Shown here one piece after another: positions 1 through 13,200 of a stretch of DNA of 64,000 nucleotides. This DNA comes from Onthophagus taurus. Its lineage: Eukaryota > Arthropoda > Insecta > Coleoptera > Scarabaeidae. A model generated the notes under the pieces. It saw only the letters and a program-made list of their open reading frames with translations. It searched no databases and was not told the DNA's origin. A program made the translations under genes and the position numbers. The stretch lies in contig NC_091973.1 of the NCBI RefSeq assembly GCF_036711975.1, forward strand, positions 4,836,001 to 4,900,000. Reading direction: 5' to 3'. How positions within the stretch are numbered: the first letter of the stretch is position 1; each line of letters begins with the position of its first letter.

Positions 1-216
1 GGTAAGCTATTTCCTTTTCGGTCACATGAAAAACAGCGACCTTAAACTGTTCAAGTATTTAGGTCCGGGCTTCGAAATTTGGTCTCCGAAAATAACCGCT
101 TTCTCAATATTTTGCCAAACTCGATAATTTCACTCAACGCGACATCAATTCCAACAAAAAATTAAATCATTCAAATGATTTATATTCTTATTTATTTTTT
201 TTTCTTTTATTTATAG

Positions 217-1852
217 TGTCACTACTTGCTCCAGTCCAATTATTGATCACAAAATTGAACAAGCAATGGTAAGTTAGCAAAAAATGTTTATTATATTTAA
301 TCTTAAGTGTATTAAATAATGAAGTCCATGTAATTTTTGGCTCTAATATCCAATAATTTAATTTCTGTCCTTGCTGATAACGCCAATAAAAAGAAGATAG
401 TGAGTTTCATTGAGGATTTAGTTTGGTTGTGTGGGAATTTGTTGTGTTTGGGTTTTGGAAATTATTGGAATAGGTCCAGAACCAATACTAACAAAGTTTA
501 TCAATTTCCAAAATATTTAAACTTTGTCATCAACCCGAACAAACCTAATTTATTAAGTTATCACAATCACCTAAGACTTTAAATTTGCCAAATTCTCCAA
601 CTTAATAGTCTCCTAATTGATGATGATTTTTGACATTCCAGAACTTGCTTATTTCAATTTCTATGAGTTAATTAAGTTCCACCATCTTCAAAAGTCTTTT
701 AACAAATCTCCTAAATGTAATGATTTGGTAATATTTTGCCATTATTTAGTGAGATTAAAACTCAGATTCTTCCAAAATAGTTTTATGGTTAATTAATTGT
801 GTAGTGAGAAATTTCCATTCGAAAACTACGCAAAACAGATATCAGAAAAAAGTATATAGTTACATTGACTACATTTTGCTCCGATTTCTATGTACAAAAC
901 TCGGTGTTGTGACATCATTTAATTTAGGTATATCAAAGTATTATTAAAGTATATAAAAACGTAGTCTCAGCATGATAATTTTATGTGCATAATTACATAA
1001 AGTATAGTCATAGATAAAAAAAAAATGAATTTAATTTTTTATTGTTATTCATATATATAAAAAAAATTTATCTCAAGAACAAAATAATATTTTCAAAAAC
1101 GGTTTTTTTCATTAAAAAGCTGATACTTTTCTACATAAAACCCAAAAATTTGCATAACGATATCTTTAAAATCAATTTTTTGCGATTTTTTGAAAAATTT
1201 AAAATTTTAAAAAAAATTTTACAAATCGGTCTTTTTGGTTGAATTCCTTATGGATTTCTGTACAATCAGTGATAATTTTAAAACGATTTATTTAAAAACC
1301 GATTTTATTCATTAATATATAAAAAAAAATGATTTTATCTTGTAAATATTTCATTATAATTTTTAGAAAGTAATAAAATTAGTACCCAAATTATTTAAAT
1401 TAACATCGACCTTGGTCGTTAAATATTTAAGAATTACGTAAATCCCGTTTATTCGGTCATAATTTTAAAATCGACACCATGAGTAATTGTTTGAGGATTC
1501 CATTTTCAGTGTGAATTATTATTATTGAACCACTTAATTTTTTATAGTATTTGCTCATTGTTAAATATAAATCTGACTTAATCATAAAAAAACGTTTTGC
1601 TTTATTTAGTAATTTTTGTTTTAGGATCTTGTTAAGAACCACCTGATGAACACGTGGAGGGCGGAAGTGGAGATCCTGCGTTCCCGTATCGTTGAGTTGA
1701 CGGAGCGCATCCAACAATTAGAGCTGGAGAACAATTTCCTGCGGGCAAACGCTACACCGGAAGTGCTAAACGCACTTTATGAGCAACAACAGCAACAACA
1801 ACAATTGATTTTGCAAAAAACAAAGGACGAAATCGCCTCCGACGAGGATTGA
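217..1852 (+). CDS. bun: TSC22-domain protein (bunched), last two exons
   Basis: Exons 217-268 and 1625-1852, joined over a GT-AG intron (269-1624). Together they read VTTCSSPIIDHKIEQAM + DLVKNHLMNTW and onward, followed by a stop at 1850-1852. The motif KIEQAMDLVK.HLM and the leucine-zipper stretch (ELTERIQQLELENNFLRANA) are the TSC box of the TSC22/bunched family, leucine-zipper regulators that act in growth control in flies. After the zipper comes a Q-rich tail (LYEQQQQQQQ) and an acidic end (IASDED). The exon at 217 begins with the last base of a split codon, so more coding exons lie to the left. Base 1 followed by GTAAGC at 2 looks like the end of the preceding exon, but base 1 alone cannot prove it. 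The residues NTWRAEV replace the more usual AVREEV. Family assignment is firm; isoform structure is unknown. Confidence 0.9.
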
Positions 1853-3372
1853 GCCCTTTTCTATTTTAAAAATAATTAATAAAAAAGAAAATAACCGCGA
1901 TAATCTTATTAACGATTACGTTAACGAATATTTAAATTGCTTAGACTGATTATTTATGTGTAGGTGACGTTTTTGTGTAATTTCAAAAAAAAATCACCTA
2001 CTTGATGCATGCAAAGTTACTTAATTACTTAAAGAATTTGTAAATCCAACGTTTATAAATTCGATATTTGTTAATTTGATATTTTATCTATCCAACTACA
2101 GGGTGTCCCTTTTTAAACTAATGATTGTTGCGTTAGTTTTTTCGTCAAGCATCTATTTTATATTAAAAGAAAATAGTATCAGACATATCGACGCTCAAAT
2201 ACGTTTTGATATGAACTCATAGTGATAAAGTTAGTATCGGTGCTAAAAGTTAACAAAAGAAAATTAAAAAAAATTGTTTGATGGTATGTTTGTGATAGAA
2301 TCGATAAGGTCTGATACGATTTGTTCCTGAACGTATTTCGGGTCCGGTGCATTTTACCGAAAATACACTTTATCGAAAATGAAGTTCAAATCGTAACCGA
2401 ACGTCATTTTTGATACAAAGAACTTTCGATAATTTACTATTCGATCCAGTATTTCCAATAGATCTGACATAGGCAAGGAACGATTGTGTAAAGAAAAAAA
2501 AAAGAAAATTGCTTTAGTGTAGAGACTAACATAAAAAGGCTGTGCTGAAATTATTATAGTTTGTATACTCAGAGACGTGTGATTGCTAACATTATAACAT
2601 AGTGAAGTTGAGTTTCGGAAAGAAAAAGTTAAAAAGAAAAATTTGTCTTAATTACGATTCGTAAATCAAAGGTTGTGTAACTTTGAAGACGCATTCATAT
2701 TATTTTTCTACTGCTTCACTATTATCAAGAAGTAAAAAAACTTTGTCATCGAGTTCCACAACGCTTTGCGTTACGAAGCTTTTTCTCTGAATAGTATTAT
2801 TATCTAATCCCCATTTTCGTTTTCGTCGATGGTTCGAAGTTATACTTAATCATATTTAAAGTGTAAACGATCGCGGAGATGTTAAAAATACTTTTATTTT
2901 ATTTTTTTTGTTGTTGCTAATTTTTCCTTATAAACCAAAGATGTCGATCGTTTTCATTTTAAAATATTAACATTCCTTTTTTCCTAAACCATCGACGGAT
3001 TCGTGTATATCTTTTATCGTTTTTCACTTGGCAAACACTTCGCTTACGACAATACCTAAACGTAAGTTGTCCTTCGAATTCATGACAAATCGCACTTTCG
3101 ATCGTAATAGCATTTTTTAATCATTTTAATTTTAAATTCAAACTTTTTATTATTGATATGTTCGCATATCAAACTTGTTTGTATAGCATTCTAGAAGGGA
3201 AACGATACCCCGATATACTTAAAAATATATTTTAAGGACTAGATATCTCAATTTTTTAATTATTATTTTTACATGTTACATTTATGTTATTTGTGAAAAT
3301 ATATCATTATATGATCTAAATTATTGTTTGTTTATCTAAACCACCTGTACCATTACGATTCATTACAATAAA
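1853..3372 (+). other. bun: Probable 3' UTR of bun
   Basis: AT-rich, no coding signal. AATAAA at 3367-3372 is a plausible poly(A) signal, though the true 3' end could be earlier (AATAAT/AATAAA-like strings near 1875). ACAGGGTGTCCC at 2098-2109 resembles the ends of common insect DNA transposons, so part of this stretch may be inserted DNA. Confidence 0.45.
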
Positions 3373-4385
3373 GGAAAACTACTTTAAGGTGACCTTTAGT
3401 CAAAACTTGGCGTTAATCCCAACTTGGTATACATAGCCAAAAAGGAACATTTTGGTTAACATATCACTAATTGTCTGGCAGAAAACACTCTGCCAACAAT
3501 TTTTGGCACAACTTTTTCTGAATCACGACAGATTTCAACGAAAATCATAGGGTAAACGGTATTTATTACACGTTCATATAACCATTTTTGTTTCTTAATG
3601 ACGCAACAACATTTACCTGTGGAGGAGTTTTAAACTTTCTCTAAATATAAATAGTATTGACGTCAATTTTTTGTTTAAAATATTCATCTAATTTCATTTG
3701 TTGGATTTTTATCGTTTACCACTAACGTAATAAATGTTATATTTATTATTCCACTTTAAATTAATTTATTTATACATCGAGGTAGCGACAGAACAAGTCC
3801 CATTAGGAGCTACCTCACAGCTATACTCATCAGTATACATGAGATACTTAGAGTTAGGAAAAGATTTAGCTATATCTCCTATGTAGATTATAAATAAACG
3901 CGATTCCAAATGACTGCCTTGCGGTACCCCAGAAGTCATCATCATAAATTTGAAAATTGCATTTTATTATCATGTTTCTCATTTTCATTGATAGACCTTG
4001 AACGAAAAGTGAACACAAACAATGAACTATAAAAACAAGACGATTTTCAATGAACCATCTCATCCATTATTAACACATTAGCTTCCTTATTTTTCAGTAC
4101 ATTCAATTTCAAAATGTTATTGAAAATGTTGTGTCTTAGTTTGACCCTTAGCTTATCAGGATACATAAAACTTCTTTGATTTTCTTTTGCGACTAAGTTA
4201 TGATACTCTTCGCCTGTTTCTGGCTTTCACAGAATTATTTGAGCATCAAACTAAGATTATTTCAGCAAAATTCAATTTTGTGATGATTTTAACTAGTGAT
4301 TTTGATAAAAATGAAATTAATAAGAAAGCTGATAAGATATGTCAACTTATTTGGATCCAAGATACAAAATGAACTTTTAAACTCT
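3373..4385. other. Intergenic, bun to tandem repeat
   Basis: Apart from the reverse transcriptase relic at 3780-4060, I see no gene, RNA or promoter that I can support. Base composition is AT-rich like the rest of the non-coding DNA. Confidence 0.5.
3780..4060 (-). pseudogene. Reverse transcriptase fragment of a non-LTR (jockey-type) retrotransposon
   Basis: On the minus strand, 3945 down to 3780 reads MMTSGVPQGSHLESRLF and then IIYIGDIAKS...LMYTDE. This matches the reverse-transcriptase block SGVPQGS..GP.LF..YI.D followed by the YADD box, here altered to YTDE. Upstream on the same strand (4060-3960), in another frame, WFIENRLVFIV resembles the W...YL..R stretch that precedes this block in jockey-like elements, so at least one frameshift is present. 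The piece is under 300 bp, frame-broken and changed in the catalytic motif, so it is a dead relic. The exact clade is inferred. Confidence 0.7.
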
Positions 4386-6056
4386 AAAAAGAGGATACAT
4401 TAATTAATAATTGGTGATATTTCCACAAGGATCCTTCAAGAAATGAATTTTATAGCGAATTTAGAAAATAATCGATGAAAATTGCAACATCGAAAATTTT
4501 ATCAAAACTTCAAATATTATTTTCTCAAAAACTAAAAGGTATTTTTCAAAATGGGTTGGTTCATTGGAAAGAAGACACTTTTATTAACTCATAACTCATA
4601 TTCCAAAAAATCGATTTTATACGAATTTTTAAAACTTAATCGGCGAAAATTGCAAAATTCGAAAAAATTGTCGATCATTTCAAAAATTTATTTCTCAAAA
4701 ACTAAAAGCGATTTTTCAAAACGGCTTGTTGCATTAAAAAGAGGATATTTTAATTAATAATTGGTGATATTTCCACAAGGATCTTACAAGAAATGAATTT
4801 TATAGCGAATTTTGAAAGTTATCGATGAAAATTGCAACATCGAAAATTTTATCAAAACTTCAAATATTATTTTCTTAAAAACTAAAAAGTATTTTTCAAA
4901 ATGGGTTGGTTCATTGGAAAGAAGACACTTTTATTAACACTTTGGGAAATTTTCATACTCATCTTACAAGAAATGAATTTTATAGCGAATTTTGAAAATT
5001 ATCGATGAAAATTGCAACATCAAAAATGTTATCAAAACTTCATATATTGTTTTCTCAAAAACTATGTGGTATTTTTCAAAATGGGTTGGTTCATTGGAAA
5101 GAAGACAGTTTTATTAACACTTTGGGAAATTTTCATACTCATATTCCAAAAAATCGATTTTATACGAATTTTTAAAACTTAATCGGCGAAAATTGTAAAA
5201 TTCGAAAAAATTGTCGATCATTTCAAAAATTTATTTCTCAAGAACTAAAACTGATTTTGCAAAACGCCTTTTTGCATTAAAAAGAGGATATTTTAATTAA
5301 TAATTGGTGATGTTTCCACAAGGATCTTACAAGAAATGAATTTTATAGCGAATTTAGAAAATAATCGATGAAAATTGCAACATCGAAAATTTTATCAAAA
5401 CTTCAAATATTATTTTCTCAAAAACTAAAAGGTATTTTTCAAAATGGGTTGGTTCATTGGAAAGAAGACACTTTTATTAACACTTTGGGAAATTTTGATA
5501 CTCATATTCCAAAAAATCAATTTTATACGAATTTTTAAAACTTAATCGGCGAAAATTGCAAAATTTGAAAAATTGTCGATCATTTCAAAAATTTATTTCT
5601 CAAAAACTAAAGGCGATTTTTCAAAACGACTTGTTGCATTAAAAAGAGGATATTTTAATTAATAATTGGTGATATTTCCACAAGGATCTTACAAGAAATG
5701 AATTTTGAAAGATGAAAATAGCAACATCAAAAATGTTATCAAAACTTCAAATATTGTTTTCTCAAAAACTAAAAGGTATTTTTCAAAATGGGTTGGTTCA
5801 TTGGAAAGAAGACACTTTTATTAACACTTTGGGAAATTTTTATACTTATATTCCAAAAAATCGAAAATTACAAAATTCGAAAAAATTGTCGATCATTTCA
5901 AAAATTTATTTCTCAAGAACTGAAAGTGTTCAAAGTTACTGTGAGGTTGCTAATGACAAATCTGATATAAATAAAGTTGTATTTAATGAAAAAAGTCCTA
6001 TTGGGGTTGAACTTGATTATTATCTGCACTGTCCAACACCTAAAAGAGGATAGTCC
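4386..6056. repeat. Nested tandem repeat, four units of about 350-540 bp
   Basis: The string AAAGAGGATA plus the following TTAATTAATAATTGGTGATA recurs at about 4387, 4738, 5279 and 5642, and AAAGAGGATA again at 6044, giving intervals of 351, 541, 363 and 402 bp. Each unit contains two or more related half-units, each built on TTTCTCAAAAACTAAAA then TATTTTTCAAAATGGGTTGG or CGATTTTTCAAAACG, so the array is a repeat of diverged sub-repeats. Several open frames in it (for example 5712-6053) are by-products of the repeat, with MGWFIGKKTLLLT recurring between copies. Confidence 0.85.
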
Positions 6057-7261
6057 CGGATATCCGTTCCACCACTAATTTTAACCTACTTTAACAATAT
6101 TGCGAAAACAAATTTGTAGTGAGATACAAAATTATAATAATATGATTTAATAAATAATAACGCCATCTCTTGGTACAAATTAAAAACAATACAAAACTAC
6201 TAATAACAGTAACTTTTTGTTACATTAAGTTGGTGATACATTCTCCAGGTAAAAGTAAGTGACCTTAAATGATAAAATCTTTATTTATTGTGTTATTATC
6301 GGAAAAACAAATACATTTATAGATATTGTGATAGTAATTTATTAAGTTCATAACAAAAACAAAGAGTTTTCTAAAAATATTAAAATATATTTACTTTTCC
6401 AGATGCTTCTATGACAGTGTTGCCAAATCGTCGCACAATTATATAACCATAATTCGACTTCTTTAATGTATTATTTACATAAATTTAAATCTAAATTCTC
6501 ATTTTAATCCATCCATTAGTAAAGGGACGTGTTGCAAAAATTTTTTTTTCCATAAAAATTCTTTTTTGATAATAAAATTTAAAAAAAACTTTTTGATCAA
6601 AAAGTAACATCTTAATATAAAAAAATTAATATTTTCCTTTAAAACGAATGAAATAAGTAAACGAATAGTTACTTCAGTTATAGATGATAGATGGCATTAC
6701 TTGTATTTTTATCCGCCATCTTTATCGGTTTTATGAAGCCTCAAAGAAAGTGTTATTTACAAGTGTTAATCGCTAAATTTGTTAGAAATAACTTGTCCGA
6801 CAGATGAAGATTAAGGTAAAAGCGGTTTAAGAAGTCGCATCAATTAAAATATCTCGACGGCGAAAAGAAAAAAGAAACCCGCAGGGAAGATGACGTGGGT
6901 ACGTGTTATAGAGTATTGCGCATGGCATCATGTAGTCGGTGACTTGGTTAAAATGCAATGATTATTGCAAAAATCGGTGGCATTTTGGGCAGTGTCCGGT
7001 CGGAAAAGGTAAGAAAATCGATTTTCCCCACAAGGAAAACCTCGATCGAAACTTATCCGAAACGGCAACCGTCGCGGCGCTCCCAATTTTCGCTTCGTAA
7101 ATCGCATGGGTGTTGGCCAGCAGCGATCTCCGTTCCATTTTTTGAGGTAAAAATGCGTCCTCCATGTTACGACCCTGAACGGGCGGATCAACTATATATC
7201 ATTAATATGTGATTGCTTTATCACATATATTTTAACGTGCAATAATCGCAATCACATTAAA
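6057..7261 (+). promoter_or_regulatory. Shc: Upstream region and likely 5' UTR of Shc
   Basis: No conserved coding sequence. GC content rises between about 6850 and 7150, just before the Shc start codon, as expected for a promoter or 5' UTR. Overlapping open frames on both strands (6928-7212) show no family resemblance. I cannot place a transcription start. Confidence 0.4.
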
Positions 7262-10200
7262 ATGTCCGGATTCATCAGCAAACCTTCTGGGGGCTGGATC
7301 CACTCCGATAATCTTATTGCCAACAAAGGAGCCACATATTCAGTACGGGTAAATATTTCATTTCTCTCCTTAACGTAATTTCTAATAAATCTTTTTCTTT
7401 AGTATATAGGTTGTCTCGAAGTTAAGACTTCCATGAAAACCTTGGACTTCAAAACAAGATCAAATGTTGCAAAGTAAGAAATTTTAATTTCTATAATACA
7501 TATTTCCTTATTAATATATATAATTTATCTTTAGGGTGTGTATTAGCAAAGTATCAGAAGCAGCCGGCTTAACAACTGCTGATAAAAAAAGAAAGATCGA
7601 TAAAAATGTGCTTCGTGCGATTGCAGAAGAGCCCAATATGGACCATGCTGGTTGCGATGTCAGCTTAAACATATCCAGCGCCAAACTCACTTTGACTTCT
7701 TTAGAATCCAACGACATCATTGCTAGTCATGATATGCCTAGAATATCGTTTGCTTCGGGCGGAGATACGGTAATAAAATTTAATTAATCACTACATTTGC
7801 ATCATTTTATTCTTATATTGCGTTTTTGTATACTTCAAGTATTTATTTTATGTAAAATTTAGGATACAATGGATTTTGTTGCTTACATCGCGAAAGACGC
7901 ATCTGAATGGAGAGCGTGTTATGTGTTGGAATGCGGCGGGGGTCACGCAAAAGATGTCATTTCAACAATAGGACAGGCGTTTGAATTAAGATATCAACAA
8001 TATTGCAAACCAGTTGGAGTAGAGTAAGTTTAATGTTTAATATTTAGGTCTAAATCTACACCCTGATACCTCAGAAACTTTTTAATGTATAAGAATAAAA
8101 GTTCATTCAAACCCTAATTAGACTTTTATCAAGCATTTTATTTTTTGTCATTAACACAACACTCAATTAATTACTTATGGGGATGTCTTAGCCTAGTATT
8201 AAGCCATTTATCTTATGTACTGTTGACTTCACTTAGATTATTAGTGTAAGTCCATCAGCACCATTCGTGTTTACATACATAGTGACAACCTTTGATGGCT
8301 CTTACAAAATTGTAAAATTAATCTGCGCGAGAAGATGCGCTAGTTGCTCTCCCTTCCTCCTAGAAGGAGATGAATCATGTGATATATGGCCACATGTTGT
8401 ATATTTCGTGAGGAGGCCAAGACTCAATTTGGGCTGTAGATAAAGATAAATAACTTTAAAATGAGTCAACTCAATTACGCCACCATTGGCGTAGTTGCGC
8501 ACGCTGTTGTGGCTTACTAGGGATAGACGCAACATCCTCATAGACCCAAAACAGTTAACCGCTATGGCGCAGGCGGCATAAGATTTAGGGCTGGTATTTT
8601 TAACTATCTATAAAGTCCTCAATATGTATATGACATTGTACAAAACGCGTCATGTACTCCTTATATGTATAGACGTTATACGCCGCCACCATAACATATT
8701 CTCATTTTGCGAAAGTTAACAGGGCTAAAACCTGACAGATCTGTTAAATAGCTATTGAGGATTTACAGATATGTAGGTGAAAATACCATCCCTTAATTAC
8801 GTATAAAACCTGAATTTGCTGAAAGTTAATACACGAACTAATGAATCATACTTTAATGCGAAAAAGGCAACTGACCGGCGAGCGATAGATATGATGCATC
8901 AGAAATGTTATTATGACGCAATTGAGTTGATACATTGCGCTAACTCACTTAGGTGCGCCAGTATCAGTGTGTCAGCGCAGCAAATTTTGCTGCGTTACAC
9001 ATGGTTAGCTGTAGAACCTTTGGAGAGACTAAATTAATTATAAAACGATCAGCTTTTTCGATAATCGATAATAATTTTTCGAAAATGATAATTTCGATAA
9101 AATGCTCTCTGTTTTGTGCTGTTCTTAATAATGAATGGGTGTCCATGCCTGTCTCTATACCATTTTAAGAGTTTTTATCATATTTAAGGGTTCTCTGTCA
9201 GTTTCCATCTTTCTTAGCACCTCATCATTGGTGATGTGCTCATACCATTAATTGCAAGAGACAAATTTGACTCGTTCATGTACGCGTACTAATTTACGAC
9301 TTTCTTTTGCGCATGCGTTCGTAAACGCGTACAATTCGTCAACGCTATTTTTTTTTATTGGTAAAGAGTTGTGGTTTATATAATTTACTCCTTTTAAAAA
9401 TCAAAACGCAGACAGACGTGTTGTTTGGTTGATTGCTTATAATCGAATGAATTTACATCAAAATCAACAAAAATGGTAACATAGCTAATTTATGAAAATA
9501 AGGTAATTTGATAAAAGTTATAATTTCTATGTGAAGGTAGGCTGTGTACGCTACAATTGGCTTATTCGAAAGTTTTTTAAAATTGATTGACCCTATATTT
9601 TTTAATTTTTAATTCTAAGGCTGTTTTTCCAAAAAAAAAAAATAAATAAAATAATAAAGTTTGAAACTACAGGGCTCGAACTTTAAAGTACGTCACTCAG
9701 ATTTGAGCATACGATTGGAGTGTATAAAAATGAATAAAATTCCTGGAGAGAGACAATGCTACAAATCTTATGCGCTAGAAGAAAACGGGAGCGAGCGTAA
9801 TTCTTTCTTCCTTCTTACTTAAAACGTCATCTGGAGTCGGAGGTGGGGAATTTTAAACTTTTACATTCATTATTGGAAAAATTAAACAATTTTCGAACGT
9901 GAAAACGTTACTAATCCGTCTAATTTAATTTAGATTATCGATTTTTTGAAAGACTGTCTTTCTAATCGATTGACTTTAACGGCCCTATTGACGCTTCAAA
10001 CACAATTTACCATTTCAAACGAAATCCATTTTCTCATTTTTTTAGCAATAATGAACTGAAGTAGCAATAATTAGAAATGTAAAAAAGCCGTTTTTACAAT
10101 TTTTTTGATTAATTTGTTTATGAAACTTATCATAAAACATACATATGAAATAAAAATCCTTAAAAATTTGTTAAACAAAACACCAGAAACATGTAAAAGA

Positions 10201-13200
10201 AGAGGGAATAATCCAAATGTACGCTTTAATAGTAAACATAACCATAACAGATACCAGCAGACAGGCTGCACAATTGGAAATGAGTTATGCTGATTATGCG
10301 CAAGCGTTAAAGGACGTGACTAACCGTACTTCGTTGAGACCAAGGTTTATATATAAAAGGTTGTCTAGGTTCATACACAACCATACTGCGCATTACGTCA
10401 CATGTGGAAAATAATACCGCCAAGCAATTCAAATTAAACAAATGCATGGAGCACCACCTGGTCATGAGGTTGCGTGCGCAATCCGTGATCGCTTACGTCA
10501 CGAAACACTCCTGCTCTTGCCCCTCGCCCACAAACTAAAATCAAAGTATTGCAGCATAGGAACTTAGACAACCTTTAATATATAAACCTTGGGTCGAGAC
10601 CAGGTACAAATTTGACTGAATGCGTCGGACAGTCGTTGGAACGCGTGACAGAACGTCGCGGATCAGTTCGATTGGAATGTCAACTGCGTGACGGCCGTCG
10701 TGACGTCAATTGGCAGTCAAAAGTGCAGTTGGAACAAACCTTATGTAGGCAAGCGTGTTTACATACATGATGACTCTTACATAATGGCAAAGTTTATCTG
10801 CGCGAAAAGATGCGCTCCACACGGCGGTTTGTTGAGGAGGCCAAGGCTCAATTTGGGCTGTAGAGCCATTGGAGAGAATAAATTAATTATAAAACCTGAC
10901 TAGCTTTTTCCTTAAATTTTCTACATACTCCCTCTTAAAGTGCCTTCTTCATTACTGAAGATTAGCGATAATTTCGATAAAATGCTCTCTGTTTTGTGCT
11001 GTTCTTAATAATGCCTGTCCAGTCCCTTATATTGTTCAACCATGAGCATCATTTTCTCCTCTCTGGGCTTCTTTTTCCTCTTTAACCTTCCCTTTCATTA
11101 TGAGTTGTAGGAAGTTGTATTTTTATGTTAGATTTAAAATTAATTTTATGACCAAAAAGGTTATCTACTTTCTGTTTTTTATGAAGCAAGTAGTTTCGTG
11201 GTGGTTTAGTTTCACCCTCTATTTTTAAATCATAGTGGGAAAGAAAAAAAATATCATACCACCTAATGAAGTAATGATAATAATATTCTTACCTTAACAA
11301 AATTGTGAACAAAATAATATAATACGCTTCAACACTTGCAAGACTTTATTCTATAATTAAGTTATTATTCAGTATAAAGACAGTTATTTAATCTGTGAGA
11401 AGAAATATATTCTTTAAATCCCTTAAAGTTTAACCAAGGTCAGTAAAGTGTATTGTACAAGGTTGGCAAGACGAAGGATATCAACGTATAAAAAGTAACA
11501 CCCCTGACATACTCTAATCATGACGTCACGTATTACAGACTATATTCTATTAAAGTATATAAATTGTGCAATTAAATAATAAAAAAAGAAAAATACACAA
11601 TTTTCATAATAAATTTTCATGATAAATTACTTCGTTTCAGTCTCTATCTCCCACTGCTTCGTAACTCGTGACGTCACCCCCCTCCTTTCCCTATAAAACG
11701 CGTTCTGCTATCTCTGACCAACCTGGTACAATGCGCTTTACGGACCTTGCGTTTAACAAACTAACTGGGACTCCCCTAGCCAGCGTTGACGTTACCAATA
11801 TTACATTGTTGCCAACAAAATTATTTAAAAACAATTAAAGGGCAACTTCGATCAAAATAAAACCATTAATACCCAGGGCAACCACGTATTCGGCGCCTAT
11901 GTCAATAAATATGCCCTAGATAAGTTCTTTTCCGAGTTTTTAACTTATTTAAAAGTTATCTGTCAGTTTCCATTTTCCTTCTTTGCACCTCATCATTGGT
12001 GACGTGCTATATTAATTCCAAGAGACCATGTTTCCACTCTGTATAACAATACTGAATTTGCTCGGAGTTTTTTCATTTGTAAAGCGGATCTGGCATATTC
12101 TATATAAGCTCAAGATCGTCTGTTATCCAGCAACCATGATGCTGGAATCTGTGTACAGGTTCTATCTGCTTATTTTTAACCCTACATACGATATTTAACA
12201 AATTTCCTATACAGCTAATAATTAGTTTTCTACGAATTCATACAGTTTTAAATATGTGTGGTGTTTTTAATATAAAATTAGCGGGGTTCAATAATTAATT
12301 GAAGCTTTCCATCAACAATTATTGAGCTAATTGTTGTGTCTTGAATATCATTGGTCATAACTAATTATTTTCGTATTTAATATTAAAGGCAAGTTTTTAA
12401 TCTCGTCTTTTTTGTAGTCTTTCCTTGAGTTCGATAAATCAGAATTATCCTAATTTGCAACGCGACTATTGAAAAAGTCGTTCAAATTTAAAAAGAATTC
12501 GTTCGAGAAAAAGATATCGTGGTCGCCATTTTGAAAAATACAGTTTTAACAAAAACGCGTTTATTATTTAACGTGGTTGGGGTTCAACCAGTTACATCAA
12601 TTTATATAAGAAAAAAATCTTCTTTTTATCTCTAAATAACCTACACTCTAGGTCTGAATATTTTATATAATTTTATATTTTTTGTAACTTTCAGAGTGAA
12701 AATGTTGAGTGGTGGAGATGCAGATAAAGATTACTACAACGATCTTCCTGGGAAGGTTCCTCCGGACGTTGCAATGCCTTTAGAACGGCCACCTCCAGTT
12801 CCGCCTTTACCGACCGTAGTCCCATCATTTACAACGTTACCCCTTGTTCAAGCGCCTCAAACGCCACAAACACCGAATCTTATCGATCTTAATTCGTACG
12901 TTATGTCGCTCGAAAATCATCATGAATATGTCAACGATATCAACACTATTGTACGAGAAAGAGATGTTTTTGATATGCGTGAGTATTAAAAAAAAATTTT
13001 TTGTTTGAATTTTATTGTGTAATTTATTTTATGTATTGGTTCCAGAGCCGTTTACGAATCAAAATCCACCGCCAGTGCCTTGTAGACAGATGGATGAACA
13101 ATTAGAGGAGTTGAAGAAAGAGGTTTGGTTCCATGGCCAAATAACGCGACGTGAAGCGGAAGGTTTGCTGATTAACGATGGCGATTTTTTGGTACGGGAG

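Noticed and set aside
5712..6053. 113-codon open frame at the end of the 4.4-6.1 kb repeat
   Set aside because: Its first half is the repeat unit itself, and the same peptide appears in another frame at 5788-5970.
6928..7212. Open frames on both strands just upstream of Shc
   Set aside because: They overlap one another, lack resemblance to any family, and sit where the Shc 5' UTR is expected.
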